Origin: Volvox africanus
Taxonomy: Eukaryota > Chlorophyta > Chlorophyceae > Chlamydomonadales > Volvocaceae
DNA length: 64,000 nt
Assembly: GCA_030268105.1 (NCBI GenBank)
Contig: BSDZ01000017.1
Span: 1,178,001-1,242,000 of the forward strand
Direction of reading: 5' to 3'
The notes beneath the pieces are model-generated. The model was given only the letters and a program-made list of their open reading frames with translations, ran no database searches and had not been told where the DNA came from. Every line of letters begins with the position of its first letter. Within the stretch, counting starts at the first letter, position 1. Shown here one piece after another: positions 47,341 through 60,835 of this stretch. The translations under genes and the position numbers were made by a program.

Positions 47341-50300
47341 ACCAGTCAACCATGCATGTTCCCGACTGAGCGAGCACGGCGCAGAGAGAGTTGCGCGAAG
47401 GGGACTGGTGCATATAAGGAGGTTAACCCAAGAATTATGGCGAGCTTCCCGCCAGAACAGGACAGCGCAAACACAACTGCCAGACGCACTCACCTGTTTG
47501 CAGTGCCTGCAGTGCACGGTGTGTTGTGAATGTCGATTTAGAGCCTCACGCTTGGTCAGCGGGGGAGGCATGAGCGTGCCTGATTCACAGGTGGGTACGG
47601 TGTCGCCGTACTTATCAAACCACCTGCGCCCGTTTTACGGAGGTGCCGTTACAACAGTGGGTTTCGTTCTCAGATCCAGGACGCCCATGACAACGAAGAT
47701 AAGAAAAGGAGAAAAGAAATATTTCCTATATTTGTTTGGAAGCCAGCTCTGCTGCTCTTTATCTTCAAACGAGCCTCCATTCCCCCCACCTGCGAATGGC
47801 CGAGACGGAGTCGTCAGCCGCTGAAGGCATATAGAAACTCTGCTTCCAGTTGCCACCGTGCTCCTCATGCAGAGCGCGCTCCTGAGAGGGGCCAGCCGGG
47901 CAGCCCGAAGGAGCTTCAAAGCTTCGTACGAGCACGAGAGTACGAACAGACAGGCTGCCAGCGGAGAAGCGCATGTAGAGCACATGAACAGGGCGCGCAA
48001 GAGACCACCTCAGGCAAAGCCTTTCCCCGGCTCTATAAAAACGCGGTGGGACGGCACGCAGCCTCTGGCCGCCGGTGCGTCGTGATTACTGTGGTGATGT
48101 GCCCTCTAATTTTCGAGCCGCTCATGAAGAAAGCTCTTCGAGAGATCACACGAAAGCAACGTTCCGAGAGTAATTGAGTCTGCCGCGAATAATCGCTGAT
48201 GAGAGCTGCCGCAGAGCAGCAGCACCTGCAGATCACCCTGTGCGGTGCTGGTGAAGCAGCTTTGGTTGGACGTTTGACGGGATAAGATAATCGGAGTAAT
48301 ACAACTAAACACCTCGATAGGTATTTACTGAGTAAGGGATCAGGGTACTAATGATGCCCAAAAGTGAGTGGTGCACGGTGGTAGCCCGGTAAGTTTCCGC
48401 GAACTGGTCCGTTTGTCCGCCCCACCGGTTCTTCCTCCCCTCTGCCCCACCTGCAAATGCAAGATGTAGTTGTCACCGTCCAAGACGGGATGGCGCAGGA
48501 ATATGTGTTCTGCAACGAAAGGAAATGAAGGCATGAAACAGTGAGCACACGCACTTTGGGCTACCGACCAATCAACCAGGGGAAGTCGATAACCGGGACG
48601 TCATTTGCAAACCGCCTCCGGCCACACCACCCAGGGGCTCGAACAACATGCTGGCAGTGTGATTACACGGCACAAGTCCCGCCCATAATTCACACAAATG
48701 TTTCACAAATGTTTCATGCAGAGGTAGTCATCACTAGCTTTGGCTTACAGGAGATGGTTCACGGGCGGGACGTGCTTTGTATTGCAAGCCCTAATGTGAA
48801 AACATTTGCAAAGGGGCAACATCTCTTAAAGTTCTGACCCAAACCAAAGTCGCCGAAGTCGCGTACAACCCAAGCCCAAGCCCATGCCCAAGGGTTGGGC
48901 AGTATCGCCAAGATAGACACAGGAACCCGGCAACCTATACATACAGTCAACAACTCAATACCGCGAGTTTCAAGCTGGCCATCGAACTAATACGCACGCA
49001 CAACATACACGCACCTAGCCACGTCCTCTTCTCGAAGAAGCTATACAGAGCTCCAACCAACCAGGGGAAGCTGCGAGATCTTCGCGTATCCTGCGGACGA
49101 GCATGCCAAGGGGGACAACGCAAACTGTTAAGCAAACCCCGCTAAATGAGCCGCACCACTCTGGACTGCACCGCCTTGCACCCGTGTTTCAATCTGAAGC
49201 TCTAGGCCCGGCTGAAGCACCAAATCACCCCATCTCCCGAAAGGTGCAGCCGCGCTCTGGGTCTTTGTCACACCTATTTGTCACACTTCTTTGCCGCATC
49301 TTTCCCAGCTTGCGAATGAATGCTTGGGGCTCTCACTACCGGGGCGCCCCCCAGTACCGGTACAACGATCGGCCTGGGCTGCCCGCACACACGCGATCAA
49401 GGCAAACCGCGCACGGTAAGGCGGTACTGGGTCTAAGCCTGAGCAGCATGCCCCACTCCATTAGGGGAAGTCCCCACCGGGGAAAATCACTTGGCAAAAG
49501 GAAAGCAGCAGCAGGAGAAAACTTGCCGCAGCGACCATAGATTACTTGGGTTCAAAATTGACCATCGCTGGCCCTCGTACCTTCAAGAATGTAACGTAAA
49601 TTCGACTCCAACCCGGCCGTGTTGGTACAGCAAACACGTTCAGTGAGCGGAACGGGGAATTGTACCTGCGATCCAAGTGAGGTATAGTTATTGAATTTGT
49701 GAAAACAGAACCGGCTTGTACCATCTGTGAACCAACTTAATCTCTTAGAAGAACTGAAATTTGAAAATGTAAAATTACATTGAAGTGATACAAATGACTT
49801 GGTACCACAACTATAGGAACGAAACGGCTCACCGCACATAGTTTGGCGCAGCGAAGAACGACAGGCTCGAGCCGAATCGTGGTGACTGGGAGTCTAGCTC
49901 AAACACAAAGCCTTCCACGTTAATCTTCCCTTGCAGCTTGGTGGTGGTCCCTTTCTCGTTGTTGCGATTGCCCTGCATCACAAATTTTCAATTGTACACA
50001 GCCCTCTCGTGCCGCCAGTCCCATAACATGCTGGACAGGACGGGACAGGGCGGGAGCTCAACCCAAATCACATGAGCGTTCATATTCAGCCCAAACTTTG
50101 TAATAGTTTCTAAACAGAGCCGGACATGAAATGTTCTCATTTGGATATCGAAACGGCATCCGGTGGTGCGGGCATACAGAGGAGGCTATGCAACCTCTCA
50201 GTTCCCTACCCCCTTAACACATGCCAGGCTACGGCCCGGGTACTACTACACTACTACTATTATCATTATCATCATTGTTATTATTACCATTATTATCATT

Positions 50301-52544
50301 CTTATTATCATTCTTCTTCTTTATCATTATTTATTTATATGAATGGCTTTTTCCAAGCTTGTCTCCTTCAACGCCAGCAACCCAGTACATCAACAAGCCA
50401 AACGCAGTAACTTACGAACAAACAAACAACCCATTGGGTCGCTGGAGGGGAGTGCGAGGGTCCCAGTTAAACGGAGGTTAAACCAATCCCACCGTATGCC
50501 TGCTTACCTGGACTTTATGGTGCGCGAAAGGAACGTGGGAAGGGTCCAGAATATTCTCGCAAAGGGTGTCGAATCTGTCCGTACAATAGGTACAACATTG
50601 CAACAGAGGGGCGACTCAGGGCTGGTTATCAGAGAGCAGCCCCATGTCCCTCACGCCCGATACGGGAGGCCACCAGGGCGTTAAAGTCGTTAAAAAACCC
50701 GGATTTGACTTGCATACATCCCCGCCCCCATGTCACTATGTGGTGTGCCCCCACCGCACCTCGTATCCTGCATTCCACACAGCGGGCCTATCTTCTTAAA
50801 GGGTACCCTTAATCTTTCCAATTACATCTTCGCTTCCAGTTCCTTTCCTTTCCTGTGATCCTTTTAGCTGGTCGGTCCGCTTCAATTTTTCTTTGGTCCT
50901 CGCTGCATGCGCGTCTTATGCTGCTGCACTGCTGACGCCATCTTTGTTCCACTTCCACTTCCCTTAGCAATACGACACAACCGCACTCTCCTCTTTACCA
51001 TCAAACAAATGAGCAGCTTTGCCTAATCTGATGCCATGCCTGACGGCGACCCTAAAAGCCCAATGCAGACCGCACTCACCGCATGGGCACGTCCCGAGCG
51101 TACCACTGTGTCGTCTGGACGTACCCTTCCGCCTCCGGCCCTCCCAGGAGCTCCTTTATAGCGGTCTTTGGCAGAGCGGGATCCTTGGCGAGCTGCATGC
51201 AGGAAATATAACATGGGGCCATACGGAGGGGACCCCACCCGGCGGGTTCGTGCAAAAAGATTTGCAGTCTGGTGGAACTTCCGACAACACGGGATGGAGG
51301 AGGAAAGGACGGGTTCAGAGGACCGGATGCCTTGGGTCTCAACCTAAAGGGCCGCAACCCGATGATGATACCCCAATAACCGGGGGTACATAGAGCTGGT
51401 TGAGCTGCAGCTGCACAACCCGAACACTGGAACCGGAACCAGGACCCAACTACATCGGGGGATTCAGATCTCAGATGATGTCGTGGGCGTCGCCGGGGAA
51501 GGCTTACGTGCGCGCGGCGTGGCGTCCTCGCAATGATCCCATTCTTCACTTGCAGCGGCGAAAGGGACTCTCGTGGATGGTTGCCCTTCCAAGGGCATCA
51601 ACCGTGATCAATCCTGACCCGATGTGCATCCATAACACTATTACACCAAGGACTATCAGCCAGACAAGATCCTTCACACGCGAAGTCATATCGCGATTCA
51701 ATGCCTCAAGAAAAAGTCGTACACCTCGTATCCTCACCTGTTCATGTGCACCTTGGGTGCTGTCGGGCAGTACCCACAGCAGCCCATGCACAACCTGGAT
51801 TGGGAAGGCCCGGACGCTGGAGCGCCGACTAGCACACGCGGTCTGCATGGCCTTAGGATCGCTGCGCAGCTGAGGGATGTGAGTGCAACTCCCACTGCCA
51901 TTGAACTGCCAACCGTGATAGGCGCACTGGAGCGTACCATCTGTTTCGATTCGACCCTCCGACAGTGGTGCGAGCCTGAGTGCAAGACCAGGAGATGCGA
52001 ATGCATGAAAGGATGTTGTCAAGGATTTACCTGCTTAAGCGCTGGAAAGTTAGCAGTCAGTTTCGGGAAGCGAAAGACCGACTTCCGGGCCCAGGACCAA
52101 ATACCTGTGCGGGCACTTGTCCTCCACGGCGTGCCAGGCGCCTTCCTTGTCCCGCCACAAAGCCAGCGGGATTCCAAGTAGGTGAGTGGCATGAGGTCGT
52201 CGCGGGTCCAAGTCATCTACGATGGCGACTGGATACCAATGTGCATTCCAAAGAAACTTGCTCGAAGGCTCGCCAGCTGTTTCGGGAGAAATATCTGGTG
52301 TCCGATTCAAGGTAATAGCAGTTCCCCCTTCGGTGGTTAATCCCCCTGCATCGCGCAAAGTGAATCAGCACCCATAGCTGTTAAATTACTCCGGAGCTTC
52401 CGCACATGCGAGATACGGTAATTCGTACGAAATCCACATGGTGGACGTATTACCTGTTCTTGTTGCTGCGATGGTGTCCAGAGACCATGTCGTCGTGCGA
52501 GAGGTCGTTCGCCATAACGCCAAGGGTCTTGACAAGGGTCTCCG
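46635..52544 (-). CDS. Chloroplast Rieske mononuclear-iron oxygenase (pheophorbide a oxygenase / PTC52 / TIC55 family), at least 12 exons
   Basis: Minus-strand exons are 52544-52453, 52345-52105, 51975-51738, 51192-51080, 50574-50508, 49972-49833, 49665-49581, 49070-49015, 48509-48451, 47881-47790, 47623-47494 and 46856-46635. All joins keep phase except 49581 to 49070, where a short exon is missing from this model. The 5' exon is unresolved. The first exon is Arg/Thr/Ser-rich, like a chloroplast transit peptide. The Rieske [2Fe-2S] ligands are KCPHR and CAYHGW. The catalytic iron motif is ENILDPSHVPFAHH (N..D..H....H). Further blocks are NVFAVPTRPGWSR, FLRHPVLDGDNYILHLQ, FYMPSAADDSV and WFDKYGD. 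The family CxxC is VHCRHCKQ, and two C-terminal membrane helices end in QQFFFIDYVHA. Members oxidise chlorophyll breakdown products or other plastid substrates at the envelope or thylakoid. Which one this is cannot be told from sequence alone. Confidence 0.94.
47198..47262 (+). mobile_element. 291-bp interspersed repeat, copy 3 (65-bp terminal fragment)
   Basis: The fragment starts precisely at the GTGTAGGATAGG terminus and matches the first 65 bases of copy 2, then runs into a TATATAC microsatellite (47263-47340). It lies in the last intron of the Rieske oxygenase gene. Confidence 0.85.
50250..50340. repeat. ACTACT/TTATTA-type microsatellite
   Basis: Imperfect TTATTATCATTATC trinucleotides occur within an intron of the Rieske oxygenase gene. 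Confidence 0.85.
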
Positions 52545-55500
52545 ACTGAGAATAAAAATAAAATTAATTTAAAATTACATTGTAGTCTTCATCAAGCTAT
52601 GTGTACTTCCGATGAGAATGAACAGCTGCGAACAAGTTACTGACCTTTGGAGCACATTAGTCTGAAGGGGGCTACTGAGTAGGCTCCTCATTGTGAGATA
52701 TAAACTGCAGCATTAAGATTAGACGTGTGATGCCAATATCCTCTTTACATGGTCGTACATGTCCGAATACCATGGCCGAGCATCTCTAAATGTTGCAGGA
52801 AAAGCGTTTACACGTGGCGCAGAAGCCCGTGCATGCCCGTGCGAGCCGTACGAGGTATGGGTTGCGCACTACTTCTTTGGCTGCCCTGCCGTCGAAAAAA
52901 GTCCGGAACATATGCAGAGCCGATAAAGTTGTCAAAATCTTGGGACTTGGATGCAGCTTCCACGTGGCCCCCGCATCTCCTCACATTGTCACTTCACCAA
53001 ACGCACATGTCCGCACATCCCCCGTCCCAAGCATACGCACACTTCAACCCCAAACCTTGGTAAGGGAATTCGTCCGATACTGTGTGATGCAGTTATCTGT
53101 GTCGTGGCGCTATTTTGTGCAGCTGCAGACGCTTATGTTATTGTGAGTATTTCATGACCTCATTGTTGCTTTATCGCCGTTTTTTTGATGTGCATGGTAC
53201 ATATATTTAAGATGCCAGCGTCGCAAGGGGATCCAGCGTTCTACACGCTAGACGGACTGCTTTTCCTTCTTACACATAGACGTGGCCGAAACAACACCCT
53301 TGAAAGGCAACTTGGGATGTGATACCAGTTAGTTATGAACATTTTCGCCGTAGCAACCTGGTAATCAATTCGCCGGCACCCCCGGCACTCCCATCGTGCG
53401 CAGACCAGTTTCTTCTTTGATTAGTACATTTGCTTGGGCTTCATTAGGTACTTAGGCTGGACTAGACCTAGACTCTGCAGTCTGAACATGAACGGCAAAA
53501 AGAGGACACGAGAGGAGGCTGCGCGCCAACTCGCTACTCTTGCGGATCTGGCCCCTGCTTGCAACGTGAAGGGTGCTTTCGTTAGAAAGTGACCAATTTT
53601 CGTTAACCAAACACAACTTTGCCTTTCGGGTGGTGACAACCGGAAACTTAGGTCCTGCTGCAGTTCAAGCCCCCGGTGCAAGGGAGTAGTCCACTACAGT
53701 CCAATCATATTGCAAGGGCATCACCCAACTAATGGCTTCAAATAGCTTGCGTTGGAATTGCCTGAGCTTGTTGTTTTGTTGTTGCAGCCTTCGGCACCTG
53801 AGGCCGCACGCCCATGGCGTGTTTGTGACCTGGCAGCAGTCTTCGGTGTTAAGTTGGGGAATCGGTAAAAGCACCAAACGCGTCTCCCATTACATGCATG
53901 CATGATACGAGTTCGATCAAAATCGGAGTCGATAGCGTCATCGTTAATCCCTTCCCCTCGATAGCGCCCCTAACACTAGGCCAGAGGCCCCAAAGACAAG
54001 CACCCCAAATCTATAAGCACGTCCTCCCTACGCTTCTGCAATCTGACACCGGCACAGCAAAAATCCCCACGAAACCCTAACTGTACAAAATTTTATCGAG
54101 AGACAACACTACGCACGAAACGACCGAGGTGATAGGCGAGTGGCACGTAACGGCTATGAAGATACATTTTCGTAGCTGCCTTGCACATGCTGTGCGCGAT
54201 TGCTTTTCATCATCATCATCATCAACATCATTATCATCTTCTTCTTTCCATTGCGCACAAACCCCAGGTCGAACAGGTTAGCCCCTCTATAGGCGCCACT
54301 GCCCTCTCCAACCTCCGCAACATATGACATGGATGCAGGGCCACCCCGAACGGGGTCTTAAAGAAATGGGGCAGCTAAAATGATGGAGACGGTAAGTAAG
54401 CGAACGACGCAGTCCATGAGATACAACACTGACAACGGGAGCCTTTAAGAGACGTAGATCACCTACACACATTTACACGTAAAAAATGTGCAAAGACGGC
54501 CCTCCCTCCCACGCCAAAACTGGCAATCCTCGTACACGCCAAGTTCAAATGAGCCCGGCCAAACCGCAATCCACTTTATCAGTGGAAGCGCTGTCGTTCT
54601 AATCTTGTACAGGTAGAGAGGAGGTGCACGCTGTGACGACGGAGAAGGCCGCATGCAACCCGAGGAGTCCGTAGCCAAGGATACTCCTGGACCCCGTAGT
54701 GCCACGACCCCCAGTCGCATCTGTGCAGCAATTGCACAGATTGCAAACGTGCTAATAACTCCTTTCCCACGTGCACACAATCGCCATAGAACGCCGACGC
54801 CTGCGGATTGACACGCGCACATAAAAGACTGGTCAATAGCTTGAACACCGTGCCAGGGTACGTATGAATCAAGAACACGCACACCAGTCTTCGCCGTACA
54901 TACGGGGGAATCAATTTGCTGAGCATTATACACATCACCATGTAGCCGCAAAGTGCCGGCAGCGCGGCTGCTCTGTACTATTTTGCCATGTTGTTCGACC
55001 GACTGAGATTGTTGAAGAGTTCTGGCACCCAAAACACCACAACAAACGGATTGTACCAACACTCGCACTTGACCAGGAAGAGCACACGCCTGCCTACGAC
55101 TTCTGACGGATGTATAATCTGTACAGGCGAGCTTCCAAGCCAGATTACCTGGCAGGTAAACGACGCATCCTCATCTACACTGCTACGGAGACCTGAGGCA
55201 ACACAAACGCGAAGGAAGCAGCCAGGCACTCCCAGGTTCCACTCCACCTTCACCCGGCGGCTCTGCGCCACCCTGCCAGCAGCTACTGCCTTCGCCGCGC
55301 TAGGCTGCTTGGATGCGCTCTCAAGTCATATAACAATGCACCGCAGTCCGTTCACTGCAGCTTGGACCAACCACACCGGCCAGGGCTTGCACAGCGCGGT
55401 TACGTCAATTCTGCGCAGGCAACGACCAGCACCACAGCCTGTGCAGCACAGGGACCAAGCGACATCAAATGCGGGAGGATAGCATATAAGCAACTGGGAC

Positions 55501-57529
55501 CATTGGCAGCCGCCAAAACACTAAGATATCTAGCAATCGATATAGTTTACGTGCCCGATCTGCCATAAAGCCCGCCCGCATCGCACCATAACATCGTTCC
55601 AACCTGCACTCGTGATCTTATGGACCAAGCGGCAAGCGCAAGGCCAAAGCCATGCTAGTGCGCCCCCGACCCAACCTGAACTGTACTGATGTGTCACTTA
55701 AAAACGCGCTTGTGCGACATCAAGTTTCTTTGCGTGTCAGGGGCAACACATACATTTTCACACATAAACTCTACCTATCTAAGGGCCCGCACAGGCGATT
55801 GAATCGTAATAAAAGAGACATACAGAGGAGGTGCGCAAGGAGGCAAAGTGGCAAAGCCGATCTTACTGCATATGTGCACCCACACATGCACCCATGCGGT
55901 CAATGCATATGGAGGAGGAGCACAGACCCATTATTGCCGTGGTGGAAATCACCACCGCAGGGCAGAATACGCGGCGCGGCGAGCAAATTTCGGCAACCAA
56001 CACAGCAGCACCTGCTGAACGCTCGTCCGTACAGGTGCACTCATCTCCCAACAACAGCATACCGTACGTTCCGTACTGTAGGGTGGTCATCCATCAAAAC
56101 AAAGACCCTCTTGTCTCCGCTCGCATCCTTTTCGCCCAACCCATTAACATACGTAGCTCTTTTCAGTATCTCTAAAAAGCCTAAGGGAGTGACGACGAAC
56201 GAACTTCAACTACGGCCCCATTTCGAGCCTGCACGGACCTCTCAGCATTGTTGGCGTGAGTTCCAAACGCTGTCATGCCCCCTGGCGACTTAAAACATGA
56301 CATGCAAACAAACCCTGACCACTGTGCTCGCCACGCTACACAAGCACACACCAGTCTCGTAATGCAATACGTAATATGACCGTTCCCGGGCTGCGGACAA
56401 CATTCCGGGACTATGTGCCCCTCATTTGCAATCGGGCGCCCCGGAACGACGGCAGGCCGCAGCCCAAGAGAAGCGACGCCCCATGCCATGCTTGCCTGGG
56501 GAAGCCTGCCCATGAAGCTAGACAAGACGCGGCTTGACGACCATGTGAAATGCAAAACTTTTGCCTGCAGCTGCGAGCATCCAGTTCATTTCTGATAAAG
56601 CCCTCCACCACAATTTCCCCAATCTCCAGCACCAGGGTGAAAACGCTGTGTGGGCCGTTAGCAGCGGTGCAAATACCGACCCAATCTAACTGCGGAATGG
56701 AACCTGCATTAAGGTTCCAACCTCAGCGAATGGACCCGCCCGTGCGCTACACGGATCCACAAGACGCCCCGCCTTTGGCTAACACTATACGATAGGCCAA
56801 ATTAAGCCGACAGACCGGCCGCTGTCACTTGCATCGCTAACTGGCCGCCGTCGCGGCCGCCAGTAATGTAATGAGAACGGAATTCTAAATTAGTGGACGC
56901 ATCCTGGTGCTGCAATGCTGGCATCGGGATAAACATTCCACGGCACAACAGCTCAGCTAAGACCCAGAAGCGCCACGAGAGGTCCAAAAAACCAAAAGAG
57001 AGAAGAGAAACGTGTGAATTCCAGGATATCATCAAGGCACGCCGATAACCGACATTGTGCAAACTGACCGATATGCACGCTGCATGCAAGTTAGCACACG
57101 GTTACGCCTTGCGGCGAGGTGAGCAGCCGCTATGGCAGCCGCTACCCCACACGCGCCTCTGCGCACCACTTGCAACGTTTAATTTCCCCCTCCCCCGCCG
57201 CCTGTGGCTTCGCCGACGTCTATTACCTTCCGACACAGGTGTGCCACAAAACGTCACCAAAACTCACAGGCCAATTTCATTGTACGTCGGATCAGCAAAG
57301 CAACGCAAAAGATGCCCAGAAGCAAAAGCACAGTCCCAGGTTCGCCACGGCGGGCTCCCAGCCAACATACCAGCCACTTGTCACGCCAAACTGCACATGC
57401 GGCTACGCGCGGCAACCCGACCAGAACACAGGCAATACAATCAGTATGCCATTCATACAAAACTAGAACGCCTAGCGCACCATCGCTAGCTCGCCGTCGT
57501 AAATGAACGCATATGGAATGATAAGAACA
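52545..57529. other. 5 kb between the Rieske gene and the Ala/Gln-rich gene, no gene recognised
   Basis: The left end should contain the first exon and promoter of the Rieske gene. The right part may be a long 3' untranslated region of the Ala/Gln-rich gene: it is free of splice-bounded coding, and a minus-strand TGTAA word occurs near 54472. Open frames of about 200 codons (54463-55068 minus, 55652-56293 plus) have no family motif and overlap others. A CAT trinucleotide run is at 54207-54240. Confidence 0.4.
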
Positions 57530-60500
57530 TCAAAAGAAGCCAGATCCTAAATCCAAGTTGGCCAGGCGAGCTGCAATTTCGTCATTTGACATAGGGCCGT
57601 CCTCGGCGCCCTCGCCTGCCCACATTGCTTGGTTTGCAGAAGCGGCCGCACGCAGCCAAGCCGCCTGATCAGGATCCAGCTCGCGCAGCAAGGGCGATGC
57701 GCCCCCTAGGCCGAGGCCGCCGGGCTCTCCCTCGCCCTCTGCCTCTAGAGACGCTACTACACCGGGCTCCAGCTCCCCCTCACCAAGGCCGCCGGTCTCC
57801 AGCTCGCCCAGAAGCTCACCCATGCCATGTCCTTCTGTTGCGCCAAAGAAACCATAAGAGAAAGCATCAAATGACTCCTTCGCCAGAGCTGCTACTGCAG
57901 CGGCCGCGTCAGCCGCGAGCTCTGCCGACGCACCACCTTCAGACCGTGTCTCGTGCGCAAGGCCATCCACATCCGAGCCGGCGCCCGTAATCCTGCTGCG
58001 ATTGTTCGTTGGGCTGCCCTGGCTAGCTGTCCGGGGGGGCGACACGGGCGCAGATGAATGACCAGGAATGGGATTGGGCCCCAAGCGGCTAGTGCCAGCT
58101 GCAGCAGCAGCGGCTGCAGCAAGTACCACTGCATCCTTCGGATCACCTACTGCAGGGCTGGCGGGTGCAGATGGCGAATGTGCAAAGGGCAAAGTCGACT
58201 GCGATGGCATGCCGTTAGGCGACATGCCATGGTGGCCGACCATGCCCGGCGGTGGGCCTCCCATACCGGCCAGAGCCGTACCATGCAAACCGAGATCAAG
58301 AGGGCCAGGCATATGTCCCGGAAGGCCGTGCAGCCCACCAGCAGTTCCAGCTGGAGTAGCAGCAGGACCACCGGGCATGCCATTGGGAACACCATGTTGC
58401 GGGACGCCACCAGGGGGCGGTGCACCATGCTGCTGCTGTGCACCGCCGGCCGCACCTGTCCCAGTGGCCGGTGCGCCGTGAATGCCCTCGCTCTGCATGC
58501 GCTGGCGCTCTGCATTGTAGCATTCGACGATAAACCTCACATCTGTAACGCTCATGCCGCCCATAATGCCCGAGTTAATGGCCTGTTCCACCGTCATCCC
58601 ACCGCGTGCCAGCTGTAAGGCAACACAAGCAAGCGCTAAGCGACGCTGTTCCTTGCTGCTATTAGATGCTGCCGCCGCGGCCGCCGCATCCCCGCCCTGT
58701 GTGGTAACCTTCTCCGCAGCCGACATCGACAGGCCGCTGACTGCAGCGGCAGCAGCAGCGGATTCCTGCATCGCCTTGGCCAGCTGCATCTTCTGAAGAT
58801 TCTGGAGCATAGCATCGTTGAGGACACCGGCATTTGCGCCACTAAGGCCAGCTAGCGCAGCAGCAGTGTTTCCCGGAAGCACTGGTCGTTGACCATTGGC
58901 CACAGCGGTTGCTGCTGCCTGCTGCAACATTGCTGCTGCCGCCGCGTTGTTCTGGATATTCGCAGCAAGATTGGCCGCGGCCGCCTGTGCCTGCTGTACC
59001 TGGACCGCGTTGCGCTGCTGCTGCAACAGGAGCTGAAAATTTATAGCCTGCTGTAAGTTAATGGCAGGTGCTGCGGCCGTGCCGTTGGCAACGGGTGACA
59101 CTCCAGCACCACGGGGAGTGCCAGCATTGAGCGCATTGGCATTGGCCGCATTCAGCGCGGCGCGTCCCGCAGCACTACGCGCCAATGCACTGCGGAGGGC
59201 CTGCAACTGAGCCTCGGTAGGCTTCGCAGTAGCTGCCGCTGCTAGTGCATTCGGTGCCGCGTTCCTGAGCGCATGGAGCTGGCGCAGTGCCTGCAGTTGC
59301 TGAGCGGCTGCAACAGGCTGCGTCGGTGCCAAAGGTCGTGCAGCTGCGGCAGCTACAGCCTGCTGCTGCGCAGCAAGCTGCTGCACCTGTAAGGCAGTGC
59401 GCGCTTGTTGAGCATGCAGAGCTGCAGCAAGGAGTGCAGGGTTGTTCTGGGCATTGGCGAGGTTCTGCTGGGCAAGATTGTGTTGCGCGATGGCTGCATT
59501 CTGCAGTGCCTGGTTTTGCGCCCACGCCATGGCCTGAGGCCGCTGCAGTCCTGCAGCCTGTGCCGCTTGCTGAAGCTGAAGAAGGTTGGCATTACCAACT
59601 GCTGCGGCCCGCGCCTGTGCAGCCTGCGTAGTAGCAGCTACCGCCGCAGCTGCAGCTGCAGCAGCCGCAATGGGATTATTTTGCAGGCCGTTTTGAAGCC
59701 CAAATGCGTTCACCTGGGCGGCGTTGTTCGCGGCCTGTGCCTGCGCGAGCTGGTTTTGCACCAAAAAGGCCGCCGAAAGCCCATTTGTCTGCTGTACAGC
59801 GGCAGCTTGGGCGGCACGCTGAGCATTCATTGCCGCCTGCAGCTGCGCCTGCGTATGCAAGTTCGCAAGAGCTGGATTTTGACCTTGACCAAGCTGCGGA
59901 ACTACAGGCATGGGCGGGCGAACGGTGCCGTTAACACCCGTCCCGTTGCCATGTGGCACCATCTTTGCCTGGTTAACGGCTGCCACCTGCGCAGCATGCT
60001 GCAATGCCGCTACAGCATCTCGTGTCAAAGTCATACCACCTGCAGTATTAGTACCGTTCGGTTGAGCCCGACCCGCGGCCTGCAAGAACATCTGTGCTTC
60101 CTCACGGGACTGAAATTGTAAGCCGTTCTGCGCTGCTGAACCCGGGGGCGGGCCTCCAGCTAAAGCAGGACTATTTGCACGTCCCAAATTGTTCAGGTCT
60201 GCGGCCGTAAAATTCTGCGCGAGCAGCAAGTTGGTTGGGGCTGCAGCCATACTATACAACTGGGTGCAGCAATCTGGCCCCAGCGTCGTGCTGATGGACA
60301 GCGGCCAAATCAGGGTCGGCGAGCCTTGCCGGTCGTTCCTGAGGGACGAGTATACCTGCATGTTATGATACCACGTCATTCCTAACTAACAGCCAAGTTC
60401 ATGGCTCACATCAAAATTCCGAAGAAAACGCTTGGCAAAATGCTCGAAGAATAATAAGACCAGCTTTAGCATTTGCCTGCACGTCACTCACCGAGATGTT

Positions 60501-60835
60501 TATGCCGACATGGTGCCTTCAAGGGACCTGAGAAAGGAGCATTTGCTTGCCACCTGCATACAAGCAGCATGGCCAACATGCAAAGAGCGGCAGCAGACAT
60601 ACCGTCGTAAGCTGGTGTCAAGTAGCACTGCAAACGCAGACGGTAGTGGATAAAGAGAGCAGCCAGCAGCCACCTTCGTCCCACTTAGCGCGGCTGCGCG
60701 AGCTTACTTTACTGCTTCAATGTCAGTTACGAAGAGAAGCCAACGCTCGTTGACACGCAAGGCGGCGCGGTTACCTGAAGATAGCCCCGTTGTCTACTGA
60801 GATCGCAGCGGAAGCCCTCGAACTCGACTGAGAGC
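57530..60835 (-). CDS. Large Ala/Gln-rich protein with a conserved helical segment, regulator-like
   Basis: A single long exon (60355-57530) starts after acceptor ATGCAG, and a 61-base exon precedes it (60835-60775) in phase: LSVEFEGFRCDLSRQRGYLQ joins VYSSLRNDRQGSPTLIWPLS. An exon further 5' is probable near 60900-60955 but its splice sites are ambiguous. After this compact N-terminal part comes about 500 residues of Ala/Gln/Asn runs. An ordered stretch of about 50 residues follows (58650-58500), including QRRLALACVALQLARGGMTV and SVTDVRFIVECYNAERQRM. Then there is a Gly/Pro/His-rich linker and an acidic C-terminus ending ARLANLDLGSGFF. Gln/Ala-rich proteins of this type in green algae are often transcription or RNA-binding factors, but no named domain is seen, so no function is assigned. 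It lies on the same strand as, and downstream of, ATP12. Confidence 0.8.

Noticed and set aside
54463..55068. A 201-codon open frame on the minus strand
   Set aside because: No family motif, mixed Cys-rich composition, overlaps equally long frames in other phases, and lies in the probable 3' region of the Ala/Gln-rich gene.
55652..56293. A 213-codon open frame on the plus strand
   Set aside because: Basic low-information sequence with no homology signal and no splice support, antisense to a probable long untranslated region.
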